From: Conexibacter sp. CPCC 206217
GTDB lineage: Bacteria > Actinomycetota > Thermoleophilia > Solirubrobacterales > Solirubrobacteraceae
DNA: 64,000 bases
Direction: 5' to 3'
NCBI RefSeq assembly: GCF_030646165.1
Contig: NZ_JAUTDO010000010.1
Coordinates: 1 to 64,000 of the forward strand
This document shows, piece by piece, positions 8,054 to 17,400 of this stretch. The position numbers were made by a program, and so were the translations under genes. Position 1 is the first letter of the stretch. The number at the start of each line of letters is the position of its first letter. The notes beneath the pieces were generated by a model. It did no database searches. It was given only the letters and a program-made list of their open reading frames with translations, and was not told the DNA's origin.

Positions 8054-9741
8054 GCACGCTCGACCGACCGCGCGTCGACCCCGTCACCGCCGCGGTGATC
8101 GGCGGCGCGCTGACCTCGACCGCCGTCGAGATGGGCTACCGCCTCGCGCGCGCCTCCTACTCGTCGATCATCCGCGAGTCGGAGGACTTCGGCTGCGCGC
8201 TGCTGGACCACGAGCGCCGCCAGCTGTGCGAGTCGACCCAGTCGACGCCGCTGCAGTCCGGCCCGATCCCCGGCTACGTGAGAGGGATCGATCGCCGCTT
8301 CGCGGAGCTCGGCGACAGCTGGAGACCCGGCGACGTCGTGATCCACAACCACCCCTACTACGGCGCATCCCACCAGCCCGACGTCGGCTTCGTCGTGCCG
8401 GTCTTCCTCGGCGAGCAGCTGATCGGCTTCTCGGTCACGACCGCGCACCACCTCGACCTCGGCGCGCTGACGCCCGGCAGCTGCGGGATCGTCGACGCCT
8501 CCGACGCGTTCGCCGAAGGGCTGCTGCTGAACGCCGTCAAGGTCGAGGAGGAGGGACGCCGCAACGAGAGCGCGTGGCGGATCGTCGCCGACAACACGCG
8601 CCTGCCCCAGCTCGTCGTCGGGGACATGGAGGCGCAGGTCGCCGCCGCCAAGCTCGGCGCGACGCGGATGCTGGAGCTGGTGCAGCGCTATGGCCTGGAG
8701 ACGGTCCAGGCCGCCTCCGAGCAGCTGATGGACCACTCCGAGGCGAGCCTGCGTCAGCAGATCGAGCGGATCCCCGACGGCCGCTACGCGGCGGAGGGGC
8801 GGATGGACGGCTTCCTCGACCACCCCGACCCGGCCTATCGCGACCTGCTCGTGAAGGTCGCGATCACGGTCTCCGGCTCGGACCTGCACGTCGATCTGAC
8901 CGGCACCGCCGACCAGGTCGACCTGCCGATCAACATGCCGTTCAAGGGCACCGTCGACATCGCGATCTGCCTGACGCTGCGGGCGATCCTGCTCGACAGC
9001 GTGCGGCACGACGCGGTCGCCAGCAACCAGGGGCTGTTCCGCCCGATCACGATCGAGGCGCCGCTCGGCTCGCTTGCCAACCCGCGCTTCCCGGCGCCGA
9101 CGATCGCGCGCTTCTGCCCCGGCAACGTGATCGCCGACACGGTCATGCGCGCGCTCGCGCCGGTGCTGCCCGACCAGGTCGCGGCCGGGGTCGGCAACCT
9201 CAAGGTCGTCGCGTACTCCGGCGCGAGCGAACAGGGCTCGTGGGTCTACATGGACATCGTCGAGGGCTCCTACGGCGGCCGCAGCGGCAAGGACGGCCTC
9301 GACGCCGTCGACACGCTCTACGCGAACACGCGCAACAACCCGATCGAGGACATCGAGTCGCACTACCCGCTGCGCGTGCGGCGCTACGAGCTGGTCGACG
9401 AGGGCGCGGGCGCCGGTCGCTGGCGCGGCGGCCTCGGCTCCGTGCGAGAGATCGAGTTCCTCGCCGACGGCGGCTTCTCGCTGGAGGGCGACGGCAACCT
9501 CGTGCCACCGCCGGGCCTGTTCGGCGGTCACGAGGGCAGAGCGGGCTCGGTCACGCTCAACCCCGGCACCGCGCGCGAGCAGGCGCTGCCGTCCAAGACG
9601 CCGTACCGCAAGGCCCGGGCCGGCGACGTGCTGCGGCTGGTGGCGCCCTGCGGCGGCGGCTACGGCGACCCGGCGCAGCGCGACCCGGCGGCTGCCGCGC
9701 GCGACAGCGAGGACGGGATCGCGACGGTGGCGTCGCGATGA
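8050..9741 (+). CDS. hyuB: Hydantoinase/oxoprolinase B subunit (HyuB)
   Basis: A 563-residue partner of HyuA. Recognisable family segments are DPVTAAVIGGALTSTAVEMG near the N-terminus, ESEDFGCALLDHERRQLCES, PGDVVIHNHPYYGASHQPDV and, at the C-terminal end, GAGAGRWRGGLGSVREIEFL. Together with subunit A it opens cyclic amide rings in an ATP-dependent reaction. It starts at an ATGA overlap with hyuA and ends at an ATGA overlap with the amidase, so the three enzymes are made from one message with coupled translation. Confidence 0.92.
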   Translation: MSTLDRPRVDPVTAAVIGGALTSTAVEMGYRLARASYSSIIRESEDFGCALLDHERRQLCESTQSTPLQSGPIPGYVRGIDRRFAELGDSWRPGDVVIHNHPYYGASHQPDVGFVVPVFLGEQLIGFSVTTAHHLDLGALTPGSCGIVDASDAFAEGLLLNAVKVEEEGRRNESAWRIVADNTRLPQLVVGDMEAQVAAAKLGATRMLELVQRYGLETVQAASEQLMDHSEASLRQQIERIPDGRYAAEGRMDGFLDHPDPAYRDLLVKVAITVSGSDLHVDLTGTADQVDLPINMPFKGTVDIAICLTLRAILLDSVRHDAVASNQGLFRPITIEAPLGSLANPRFPAPTIARFCPGNVIADTVMRALAPVLPDQVAAGVGNLKVVAYSGASEQGSWVYMDIVEGSYGGRSGKDGLDAVDTLYANTRNNPIEDIESHYPLRVRRYELVDEGAGAGRWRGGLGSVREIEFLADGGFSLEGDGNLVPPPGLFGGHEGRAGSVTLNPGTAREQALPSKTPYRKARAGDVLRLVAPCGGGYGDPAQRDPAAAARDSEDGIATVASR

Positions 9742-10982
9742 GCGGCGTGTCGATCAGCCCGCAGACGCTCGCCCGCACGCTCGGGCAGGACCTCGAGGAG
9801 GTCGCGCAGATCGGCGCGACCGGCCGCGGTGGGATCTCGCGCTTCGCCTGGACCGACGAGCTGGCGCAGGCATACGCCTGGGTCGCCGGCGAGCTGGAGG
9901 CGCTCGGGCTCGTCGCCGGGGTCGACCAGGCCGGCAACCTGATCGCCAGATGGGAGGTCGACGGCGGCGACGAGGGCGCCGTGATGGCCGCCTCGCATCT
10001 CGACACCGTCCCCAACGGCGGTCGCTTCGACGGCGTGCTCGGCGTGCTCGGCGCACTGGAGGCGGTGCGGATCCTGCGGCGCAGGGGCTTCGAGCCGGCG
10101 CGGCCGATCTGGATCGGCTCGTTCATGGACGAGGAGGGCACGCGCTTCGGCGCTGCGCTGTTCGGCAGCCGCGCCTTCGCCGGCCACGACGTCAGCGCAA
10201 GCCTCGCGGCGACCGACGCCGAGGGCGTCACCGTCAGCGAGGCGATCGCGGCGCGGGGGATGGACCCCGCGCGCGTCGGCGAGGCGTTCGTCGCGCCGTC
10301 GCTGTCGGCCTACCTGGAGCTGCACGTCGAGCAGGGGCCGGTGCTCGACAGCGCCGGCGAGCGGCTTGGCATCGTCGAGTCGATCACCGGCGTGCTCGGC
10401 TTCCACGTGATCGTCAGAGGCGAGGCCAACCACGCCGGCGCGACCCCGACCGACGCGCGCAGAGACGCGCTCGTCGGCGCCTCGAAGATGGTGCTGGCGC
10501 TGCGCGAGCGGGCGCGCGAGCACAGCGAGCTGCGCGCGACCGTCGGGCGCATCTCGACCTCGCCGGGCGCGATCACGGTCGTCCCGGGCGAGTGCCGCTT
10601 CACCGTCGATCTGCGTCCGTCGCAGCCGGAGGTCGTCGCGCCGACGATCGCCTGGCTGCGCGCGATGGTCGCCGAGGTCGCGGCCTCCGAGGGGCTGGAG
10701 GCGGAGGTCGTCAGCGACTACGAGCTGGCGCCGACGATGATGGATCCGCGCGTCGTCGCGGCGCTCGCCGCGGCCGCCGCCGACGAGGGCGTCGAGCCGG
10801 TGCGGATGTGGAGCGGCGCCGGACACGACGCGATGGTGATCGCGCCGCATGCGCCGACCGGGATGGTGTTCGTGCCGAGCGTCGGCGGGATCAGCCACTC
10901 GCCGCACGAATGGACCGAGACGGCCGACTGCGAGCTGGGCGCGCGCGTGCTCGCGGGCGCGATCGAGCGGCTCGCGGGGTGA
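9738..10982 (+). CDS. M20-family N-carbamoyl-L-amino-acid hydrolase / allantoate amidohydrolase
   Basis: A 414-residue metal-dependent amidase. Metal and active-site blocks are in order: ASHLDTVPNGGRFDG (His87, Asp98), GSFMDEEGTRFG (Glu132/133), LELHVEQGPVL, GEANHAGATPTDARRD and WSGAGHDAMV, with ISHSPHEWT near the end. Proteins of this family remove a carbamoyl or ureido group as CO2 and ammonia. After HyuAB opens a hydantoin ring, the resulting N-carbamoyl amino acid is the expected substrate, which completes conversion to an amino acid. Allantoate or beta-ureidopropionate are alternatives that sequence alone does not exclude. Confidence 0.88.
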   Translation: MSGVSISPQTLARTLGQDLEEVAQIGATGRGGISRFAWTDELAQAYAWVAGELEALGLVAGVDQAGNLIARWEVDGGDEGAVMAASHLDTVPNGGRFDGVLGVLGALEAVRILRRRGFEPARPIWIGSFMDEEGTRFGAALFGSRAFAGHDVSASLAATDAEGVTVSEAIAARGMDPARVGEAFVAPSLSAYLELHVEQGPVLDSAGERLGIVESITGVLGFHVIVRGEANHAGATPTDARRDALVGASKMVLALRERAREHSELRATVGRISTSPGAITVVPGECRFTVDLRPSQPEVVAPTIAWLRAMVAEVAASEGLEAEVVSDYELAPTMMDPRVVAALAAAAADEGVEPVRMWSGAGHDAMVIAPHAPTGMVFVPSVGGISHSPHEWTETADCELGARVLAGAIERLAG

Positions 10983-11032
10983 GCGGCGCGCGGGGACTGC
11001 GGCGGTGTGCGCACGCGCCAGCGGCGGCGACG

Positions 11033-11038
11033 TAAGGT
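11033..11038 (+). promoter_or_regulatory. Leaderless -10 box (TAAGGT) of the GntR/UTRA gene
   Basis: TAAGGT lies 6 bases before ATG 11045 with no ribosome-binding site between them. Transcription would begin at or next to the ATG, giving the regulator its own promoter inside the operon tail. Confidence 0.5.
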
Positions 11039-11044
11039 GGTGCG

Positions 11045-11788
11045 ATGAGCTCCGTCGACAAGCAGTCCCCGCTGCCGGCGTACTTCCAGGTGGCGCAGGA
11101 TCTGCGCCGCCGGATCGCGCAGGGCGAGTGGGGAACCGGCGACAGGATCGCGCCGGAGCTCTCGCTCGCCGGGCACTACGGCGTCAGCCGCGTCACGGTC
11201 CGGCAGGCGCTGGCGGAGCTGGCGAAGGACGACCTCGTCGAGCGCAAGCGCGGCAGCGGCACGTACGTGCGTCCGCAGCAGCGGCCGATCGTCTACGACC
11301 TCAACCTGACGCTCGGCGCCTACGCCGCGAGGATCAGGGAGCTGGGCTTCTCCAACCGCGCCGAGATCATCGAGTCGGGCCTGCTCACGCCGCCGCCCGA
11401 GCACGTGCGCGCGCCGTTGGAGCTGGCGCCGGACGGCCAGGTCGCCTACCTGCTGCGGCGGATCTTCATCAACGACCAGCCGGCGGCGATGTACCGCTCG
11501 TGGTTCGACGCCGCCGTGGTGCCGGGGATCGAGCGCTGCCCGGGCGTCGAGGGCTCGTTGTCGGACACGCTCGAGCGCGAGTACGGCTTCGTGCCGGTGC
11601 GTAGCGAGCTGTACCTGGAGGTCGTGCGCTCCACGCGCGAGGAGGCGCTGCTCGTCGACGCCGTCAGCGACGTGCCGCTGCTGGTCGTCACCAGCACGAG
11701 CTACCTCGCCGACGGCCGCCCGCTCGAGCACGGCCAGACGGCATGGCTCGGCGACCGCGTGCGGTTCCACGTGACGTCGGAGGCGTAG
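11045..11788 (+). CDS. GntR-family (HutC/UTRA) transcriptional regulator
   Basis: A 247-residue regulator with an N-terminal winged helix (LPAYFQVAQDLRRRIAQGEW, GVSRVTVRQALAELAKDDLV, RKRGSGTYV) and a C-terminal UTRA effector domain (VAYLLRRIFINDQPAAMYRS, PLLVVTSTSYLADGRPLEHG). HutC-type regulators sense small catabolites and control neighbouring uptake and degradation genes. It directly follows the amidase (62 bases) and is the best candidate regulator of the 2016-10982 operon. It belongs to a different GntR subfamily from the FCD regulator at 836. Confidence 0.9.
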   Translation: MSSVDKQSPLPAYFQVAQDLRRRIAQGEWGTGDRIAPELSLAGHYGVSRVTVRQALAELAKDDLVERKRGSGTYVRPQQRPIVYDLNLTLGAYAARIRELGFSNRAEIIESGLLTPPPEHVRAPLELAPDGQVAYLLRRIFINDQPAAMYRSWFDAAVVPGIERCPGVEGSLSDTLEREYGFVPVRSELYLEVVRSTREEALLVDAVSDVPLLVVTSTSYLADGRPLEHGQTAWLGDRVRFHVTSEA

Positions 11789-11937
11789 TTCCAGCGCCGG
11801 CCCCTCGATCGCCTCGCGGAGACGGCGGTCTCGATTCTCGCGGAGATCGTCACGACCCGCGCGGGGCGCCCCGCCGCGCCGTTGCGTGACACGAGCGGCT
11901 CGATCCAACCACACGACACCACCTGAGCTGTCGCCCG

Positions 11938-12486
11938 TCAGGCGCTGTCGATCGTCGTGAGGAAGTCGGCGAACGCCTGCTGCGTGCGCATGGTGTCGCC
12001 GGTCGCATCGAGATCCATCAGGAGGCCGCGGATCACGGCGAGCACGACGGTGGCCAGCTCCGGCCGGCCGAGGCTGCGCATGCCGTCCTCCAGCGGTGCG
12101 AGCCAGTCGGTCGTCGCGGTGCGCCGGAAGCCGGGCCAGAGCGGTCCGCCCGCGCTGTCGTGCAGCCGGCTGAAGATGCGCAGGTAGGGCGCGCCCTGCG
12201 GCCCGGAGATCTCCGCCCATGCACGGGCCAGGGTCACCGGGTAGGGCTCGTCGGGTCGCAGGCACAACAGCTCGGTGAAGGCCTCGACCTGACGCTGCCG
12301 GGCCTGTCTGAGGACCTCGCGCAGCAGTCCGTCGCGGGTCTCGAAGTGGTAGATCAGCATCCGGCTCGAGCTGCCCGTGGCGGCCGCGAACGGCCCGAGA
12401 CGATCGGGGAGCCCGTGCTCGAGCGCGTAATCGGTGCACGCGTCGAGAAGCTGCTGCCTGATCTGCGGTTGACGCTGCCGGCCCAT
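11938..12486 (-). CDS. TetR-family transcriptional regulator
   Basis: A 182-residue protein with the TetR helix-turn-helix at the N-terminus (QIRQQLLDACTDYALEHGLP, ATGSSSRMLIYHFETRDGLL) and a variable helical ligand domain. It is divergent from the alpha/beta hydrolase gene, with 76 bases between the starts and an imperfect palindrome in that space. That is the standard layout for a local repressor of the adjacent enzyme and itself. The ligand is unknown. The 149 bases downstream of the GntR gene (11789-11937) hold no gene that I can see. Confidence 0.85.
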   Translation of the reverse strand: MGRQRQPQIRQQLLDACTDYALEHGLPDRLGPFAAATGSSSRMLIYHFETRDGLLREVLRQARQRQVEAFTELLCLRPDEPYPVTLARAWAEISGPQGAPYLRIFSRLHDSAGGPLWPGFRRTATTDWLAPLEDGMRSLGRPELATVVLAVIRGLLMDLDATGDTMRTQQAFADFLTTIDSA

Positions 12487-12500
12487 CCGGTCATCTTTTC

Positions 12501-12518
12501 ACGTAACGAACGGTACGT
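12501..12518. promoter_or_regulatory. Candidate TetR operator (imperfect 18-base palindrome)
   Basis: ACGTAACGAACGGTACGT equals its own reverse complement at 14 of 18 positions. It lies in the middle of the divergent TetR/hydrolase intergenic space and overlaps where both promoters must be. Confidence 0.5.
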
Positions 12519-12562
12519 CTATCGTTGCTCCAGAGCAGATCGACACACGACGGGAGGGCAAG

Positions 12563-13258
12563 ATGCGGGTCGTTTTCGTGCATGGGGCATGCGTCAGCGA
12601 CGGAGCGTGGTGGTGGCACCGAACCGCTGAGCTGCTGGCCGAGCGGGGCATCGCCAGCGACGCGCCCGCCCTGCCGAGCTGCGGCGAGACGGGACTGCCG
12701 ACGAACGCGCAAGGACCCGGGCTGGCCGAGGACGTCGCGTCGATTCGGCACGTTCTGGGCGCGAGCGACGAGCCGACGGTCGTGGTCGCGCACAGCTACG
12801 GCGGCATCGTCACCGCGGAGGCCGCGGCGGGCGTCGCAGCCGTGCGCCATCTGCTGCTCGTGTCCAGCTACCTGCCCGAGGTCGGGCAGAGCCTCTCCTC
12901 GTTCGGCGGTGACGAGCCCGCCCCGTTCCTCGACGTCGATCCCGCGGGCGGCACGTTCACCGTGCGGCCGGAAGCCCTGGCCGAGACGTTCCTGCAGGAC
13001 TGCGACGCGGAGATCCAGCGACAGGCGATCGACAAGACGGCGCGGCAGAGCCTGGCGGTGCTGGGGCAGCCGGTGCGGTCAGCGGCCTGGCAGCACGTGC
13101 CCTCGACGTACCTCGTCTGCGCACAGGACCACGGCACCCCGGCCGATCTGCAACGCGAGTTCGCCGGTCGAGCCGGCAGCGTCGTGGAGCTCGACGCCGG
13201 TCACCACCCGTTCCTCTCCCAGCCCGCGGCCGTCCGCGAACTGATCCTCGGGCTGTGA
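12563..13258 (+). CDS. Alpha/beta hydrolase (esterase-like)
   Basis: A 231-residue cytoplasmic hydrolase. The first strand and oxyanion loop read VVFVHGACVSDGAWWW, the nucleophile elbow is AHSYGG with Ser78, the acid is probably the Asp in LVCAQDHG, and the His lies in DAGHHPFLSQPAAV. The pattern matches the salicylate-esterase/MenH-like group of small alpha/beta hydrolases; the substrate is unknown. ATG 12563 follows a GGGAGGG ribosome-binding site. Likely controlled by the divergent TetR repressor. Confidence 0.85.
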   Translation: MRVVFVHGACVSDGAWWWHRTAELLAERGIASDAPALPSCGETGLPTNAQGPGLAEDVASIRHVLGASDEPTVVVAHSYGGIVTAEAAAGVAAVRHLLLVSSYLPEVGQSLSSFGGDEPAPFLDVDPAGGTFTVRPEALAETFLQDCDAEIQRQAIDKTARQSLAVLGQPVRSAAWQHVPSTYLVCAQDHGTPADLQREFAGRAGSVVELDAGHHPFLSQPAAVRELILGL

Positions 13259-13295
13259 GGGCGACGGTGGCCGCCGCCGCGCTGGGCGCGCGGCG

Positions 13296-14345
13296 TCAAG
13301 CGGCGATCGAGCGCCGCAGCGCGACGAAGCCGATCGCTCCGCCGGCCAGCGGGAGCCAGAAGAGGATCACGCGGTAGATCAGCACGGCCGCTGCGGTGGC
13401 GGCGGCGGGGGCGCCGAAGACGATCAGCATCCCGATCAGGCCGCCGTCGATCCCGCCCATCCCGCCGGGGATCGGCAGCAGCCCGCCGAGCTGGCCGACG
13501 AGATAGCCGAGCAGGATCACCCAGATGCTGACGTCGGCGCCGAAGGCGTGGAACGCGGCCCACAGGACGGCGTTGTCGAACAGCCAGTAGCCGAGTGCGC
13601 CGGCGAGCACGAGCGGGTTGCGGGCCCGCAGGATCCCGATCGCCTCGGCTGTGCCGGTCACGAGGGTGCGGCGAGCGATCGTGAGGGCGGCGCGTACGCG
13701 GATCGCGCCCGAGCGGGTGACGGCGCGCTGCGCGCCGGGCGGAACCGCGCGTGCCGCCTCGCCACCCGCGCCGATCCGCGGCAGCAGCAGGACGACCGCG
13801 ATCGCAACGCCCGCCAGTGCGGCGGGGAAGGCCGTCAGCCACAGCGAGACGGGCGGCCCGACGAGGCCGAGCGCCATCGCCGTGCCGATCAGCGCGACCG
13901 CGACGAAGTTCACCGAGCCCTTGATCAGGAAGAACGCGACCGAGCGGCGTGCGACGCGCTCGGGCTCCATGCCGTCGTGGACGAGCGCCCAGCTTGCGAG
14001 CGCGAGGCCGGCGGCGCCGCTGGCGGGGACGATCGAGCCCATTCCGAGCGCCGACCAGCCGATCCGGCTCGCCGCGCCCCAGGAGCGCTCGGCGCAGAAG
14101 ATCGGCTTGAACATCAGCACGTAGGCGACGCACGACAGCAGTTGCAGCGCGACCGCGGCGGCGACCCAGCCGAGGCTCGCGTCGCCGAGCAGGCGCCGCA
14201 CGTCGCCGAGCCCCGGCGTCAGCGCCGCGACGAGCACCAGCGCGCCGATCAGTGCCGCGACCTGCGCCGCGCCGCCGAGCAGTCGGCGCGTCTGGAACGC
14301 GCGCGGCGGCGCGTGGTCGGTCGCGTGCTGCTGAAGCGTGCTCAT
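13296..14345 (-). CDS. YbhN/LPG-synthase transmembrane-region family membrane protein
   Basis: A 349-residue integral membrane protein with about eight hydrophobic segments. The family hallmark near the C-terminus is present (LLGYLVGQLGGLLPIPGGMG, GGLIGMLIVFGAP, AVLIYRVILFWLPLAGGAIG). This is the membrane half of lysylphosphatidylglycerol synthases (PF03706), also found alone in proteins thought to flip or remodel lipids; the aminoacyl-transfer domain is absent. It lies downstream of an acyl-reductase-like SDR on the same strand, 153 bases away, in a lipid-related neighbourhood. The role in lipid handling is inference. Confidence 0.8.
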   Translation of the reverse strand: MSTLQQHATDHAPPRAFQTRRLLGGAAQVAALIGALVLVAALTPGLGDVRRLLGDASLGWVAAAVALQLLSCVAYVLMFKPIFCAERSWGAASRIGWSALGMGSIVPASGAAGLALASWALVHDGMEPERVARRSVAFFLIKGSVNFVAVALIGTAMALGLVGPPVSLWLTAFPAALAGVAIAVVLLLPRIGAGGEAARAVPPGAQRAVTRSGAIRVRAALTIARRTLVTGTAEAIGILRARNPLVLAGALGYWLFDNAVLWAAFHAFGADVSIWVILLGYLVGQLGGLLPIPGGMGGIDGGLIGMLIVFGAPAAATAAAVLIYRVILFWLPLAGGAIGFVALRRSIAA

Positions 14346-14498
14346 GCGGTGCTCTCTGAGCTGGGCATGTCGGTAAGACCGTGCGGCCGCGCGAAACTCA
14401 CCGGTCGCCCGTCGTCGATCGGCAGGTCACCCGACCCGCTCGATTCAGCCGCTACGCCCGCGGCGCCGGTCCTCGCGCGCGGCGCCGAGGCGCCCGGC

Positions 14499-15566
14499 TC
14501 AGGCCGCCGCGGACGCAGCCCCCACCGGGCTCGACCGCAGCACGCGCGTGCGGCCCCATCTGGCGGCCGCCGCGTGGTCGAGCAGGAGCGGGACGAGCCG
14601 CTCGATCGGGACGGGGCGGACGCCGAGCTGGCCGGCGCGGGCGAACTCGAAGCGCGCCCAGACGTCGACGTACGGGGCGTAGACGCCGATCTGGTCGGCC
14701 GCGGTCGGCACGCACTCCATCATCGGGCGCCCGGCGTGCTCCAGCGACAGCCGCGCGAACTGCTCCATCGTCGGCGCCAGCTCGCCGCTGACGACCTGCA
14801 CCACGCCCGTCTGCGCGGGATCGTCGAGCAGACCCGCGACGACCTCCACGACGTGGTCGACCGGCACGAGGTCGAGGATCGCACCGGCCGGCGCGGGGAC
14901 GACGTCGAGCACGCCGCTGACGAGCGCCCGCAGCGGCGGGTAGACGACGTTGAAGGAGCTGGTCCAGCCCGTCCGCGTGTCGCCGACGACGATGCTGGGG
15001 CGCACGATCGCGGCGCCGTCGAGGCGTTCCACGACGCGCTCGGCGCGGTGCTTGGTCTTCTCGTAGGTGTTGCGGAACGCGGGCGTCGGCGCCGGGCCGG
15101 TCTCCCGCGCGAGCCCGTCCGCGCGGCCGTGCACGTACGCCGTCGAGACGTGCACGAGGCGGCCGGCGGCGCCGCGCTCGCGGGCCCGCTCGGCGAGCGC
15201 GACGATCCGCTCGGTGCCGGCGACGTTGATCGCGTGCGCGTCGTCGAGCGACAGGTCGAAGCGGATCGAGGCGGCGCAGTGGACGACCGCGGCGGCGCGC
15301 TCGGCGAGCGCGTCGTAGGCGTCCGGCGCCAGCCCGAGCCCGTCGCGCTCGACGTCGGCCGCCAGCACCTGCACGCCGGCGACGACGGTCGCGTCGCCCC
15401 AGGTCGCCTCGGCCAGCTGCTCCAGACGCCGGCGCGCGTCCGCGTCGTCTCTCGCGCGCACGAGCGCCGCGACGCGGTCGCCGCGTGCGAGCAGGCGCTC
15501 CAGCACGAGCGAGCCGACGAAGCCGGTGGCGCCGGTCAGCACCGTCACGTCATCTTCACGAGCCAT
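14499..15566 (-). CDS. Extended SDR, fatty-acyl reductase-like (NAD_binding_4)
   Basis: A 355-residue protein with the nucleotide-binding TGATGFVG at residues 11-18, HCAASIRFD, NVAGTERIV, VSTAYVHG and a catalytic YEKTK, then RPSIVVGDTRTGWTSSFNVV. The order and wording of these blocks match the male-sterility/thioester-reductase domain of fatty acyl-CoA reductases and carboxylic acid reductases. The ATG at 15566 gives a protein that begins right before the first strand; a GTG seven codons upstream is possible. GATACT, a fair -10 sequence, ends 6 bases before this ATG. It is divergent from the alkyl-DHAP synthase gene and related to the SDR at 56162. Confidence 0.85.
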   Translation of the reverse strand: MAREDDVTVLTGATGFVGSLVLERLLARGDRVAALVRARDDADARRRLEQLAEATWGDATVVAGVQVLAADVERDGLGLAPDAYDALAERAAAVVHCAASIRFDLSLDDAHAINVAGTERIVALAERARERGAAGRLVHVSTAYVHGRADGLARETGPAPTPAFRNTYEKTKHRAERVVERLDGAAIVRPSIVVGDTRTGWTSSFNVVYPPLRALVSGVLDVVPAPAGAILDLVPVDHVVEVVAGLLDDPAQTGVVQVVSGELAPTMEQFARLSLEHAGRPMMECVPTAADQIGVYAPYVDVWARFEFARAGQLGVRPVPIERLVPLLLDHAAAARWGRTRVLRSSPVGAASAAA

Positions 15567-15694
15567 GCGCTCAGTATCGCTGCGCACGGTCGGTCAGCGC
15601 CGCGCGGTCGCATCCCCTAAGGTCGTCCGCCACACGACGCCGGGGTCGACGCGCGGGCGCACGCGCCCGCGCGCCAGCGATACGGAGGACGGAC

Positions 15695-17353
15695 ATGGCA
15701 GCGATGAAGTGGTGGGGCTGGGGCGTGGAGGGCGTGGAGTTCACGCACGAGGACAAGCCCGCGCTCGGACCGTTCATCAAGGAGGTGCTGGGGCTGGACG
15801 TCTCGCGTCCGACGACCGCGCCGCTGCGCTTCGACCAGCTGCAGATCGCCGACCCGACCCTGCCCGACGCCCTGCGCGCCGCGCTCGAGGAGGCCGTCGG
15901 CGCCGAGCACGTCAGCGTCGATCCGCTCGACCGCGTCGTGCACGCGCGCGGCAAGTCGGTCCGCGACCTGATCCGCCAGCGCCGCGGCGACCTGCCGCGC
16001 GTGCCGGACGTCGTCGTGCGCCCCGGCGGCGAGGACGCCGTCACCGCCGTGCTGCAGGCGGCGCTGAAGGTCGACGCCGTCGTGATCCCGTTCGGCGGCG
16101 GCAGCTCGATCTCCGGCTCGCTGGAAGCGCCCGCCGACGAGCAGCGCCCGATCGTCTCCGTCGACCTCGGCCGGCTCGACAAGCTGCTGTCGATCGACGA
16201 GCACGCCCGCCTGGCGACGGTCCAGGCCGGCGTCTTCGGCCCGCACCTGGAGCAGCAGCTCAACGCGCGCGGCTACACGTTCGGCCACTTCCCCGACTCG
16301 TTCACGCACTCGACGCTCGGCGGCTGGATCGCGACGCGCTCCTCCGGCATGCAGTCCGACCGCTACGGCGACATCGCCGACCTGACGCGCGGCCTGCGCG
16401 TCGTGACGCCCAACGGCACGCTCGTCGCGCAGCCGGTCCCGTCGCAGTCGACCGGGCCGAGCGTGCGCGAGATGGTGCTCGGCAGCGAGGGGCGGCTGGG
16501 GATCATCACCGAGGCGACCGTGCACGTGCGGCGGCTGCCGCAGGAGCGCAAGATCCTCGGCTACCTGTTCCCCACGTTCGCCGCGGGCCTCGCGGCGATG
16601 CGCGACGTCGCCGCGAGCGAGTGCTCGGTCTCGGTCACGCGCGTCTCCGACGCGCCCGAGACGATGTTCTCGTTCGCCACGCGCAAGCGCTCGACGCTGC
16701 TGGACAGAGTGCAGTCGAAGGCGCTCCAGACGTTCCTGCAGCGGCGCCTGGGCTTCGAGCTGAGACAGATGTGCCTGTCGTTCATCGGCTACGAGGGGTC
16801 CGCGGGCCACGTCGCGCAGCAGCGCAAGGCGGTCGGCAAGATCGTCAAGCGCCACGGCGGGCTGTGCATCGGCTCCAGCCCCGGCGCGCTGTACGACCAG
16901 AAGAAGTTCGACACGCCCTACATCCGCGACTTCCTGCTGGACCGCGGCGTCCCCGCCGACGTCTCCGAGACGGCGATGCCGTGGAGCAGACTGCAGACCG
17001 TCTATGACGCGGTCAGCGCCGCCGGCCACGGCGCGTTCGCGCAGCTCGGCGTGAGGGGCTACCTGATGTGCCACCTGTCGCACAGCTACCACGGTGGCGC
17101 CTGCCTCTACTTCACGTTCGCGTTCGAGCCGTCGCCGGGCGCCGACATGCTGGTCGAGTACGACGTGGTCAAGTCGGCGATCCAGCAGGCGTTCGTCGAC
17201 AACGGCGCCACGCTGTCGCACCACCACGCCGTCGGCACCGAGCACGCGCGATGGCTGGAGCAGGACATCTCGGCGCCGGGCGTCGCGATGCTGGAGGCGC
17301 TGTTCTCCGGGACCGACCCTGGTCGGAACTTGAACCCCGGAAAGATCGTCTGA
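15695..17353 (+). CDS. Alkyldihydroxyacetonephosphate synthase-like flavoprotein
   Basis: A 552-residue FAD enzyme. It begins MAAMKWWGWG, the usual opening of actinobacterial and animal AGPS proteins. It has the FAD-binding PFGGGSS (132-138), HSTLGGWIATRSSGMQSDRY (205-224), an ACLYFTFAF segment and, near residues 509-511, the His-His-His block (LSHHHAVGTEHARWL) diagnostic of AGPS. The enzyme exchanges the acyl chain of acyl-DHAP for a fatty alcohol and so makes the ether bond of ether lipids. GGAGGA at 15684-15689 supports ATG 15695. The acyltransferase and SDR downstream fit the same pathway. Other FAD-binding oxidases such as lactate dehydrogenases lack the triple-His block. Confidence 0.88.
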   Translation: MAAMKWWGWGVEGVEFTHEDKPALGPFIKEVLGLDVSRPTTAPLRFDQLQIADPTLPDALRAALEEAVGAEHVSVDPLDRVVHARGKSVRDLIRQRRGDLPRVPDVVVRPGGEDAVTAVLQAALKVDAVVIPFGGGSSISGSLEAPADEQRPIVSVDLGRLDKLLSIDEHARLATVQAGVFGPHLEQQLNARGYTFGHFPDSFTHSTLGGWIATRSSGMQSDRYGDIADLTRGLRVVTPNGTLVAQPVPSQSTGPSVREMVLGSEGRLGIITEATVHVRRLPQERKILGYLFPTFAAGLAAMRDVAASECSVSVTRVSDAPETMFSFATRKRSTLLDRVQSKALQTFLQRRLGFELRQMCLSFIGYEGSAGHVAQQRKAVGKIVKRHGGLCIGSSPGALYDQKKFDTPYIRDFLLDRGVPADVSETAMPWSRLQTVYDAVSAAGHGAFAQLGVRGYLMCHLSHSYHGGACLYFTFAFEPSPGADMLVEYDVVKSAIQQAFVDNGATLSHHHAVGTEHARWLEQDISAPGVAMLEALFSGTDPGRNLNPGKIV

Positions 17354-17400
17354 CGCGCGTGCGGGAAACCTTCACGCAGGAGCGGAGTAAGCAACCCCTG

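Noticed and set aside
11789-11937. Small gene between the GntR/UTRA and TetR genes
   Set aside because: The 149 bases have no frame with plausible codon use on either strand and only a weak GAGAC/GTCTC stem.
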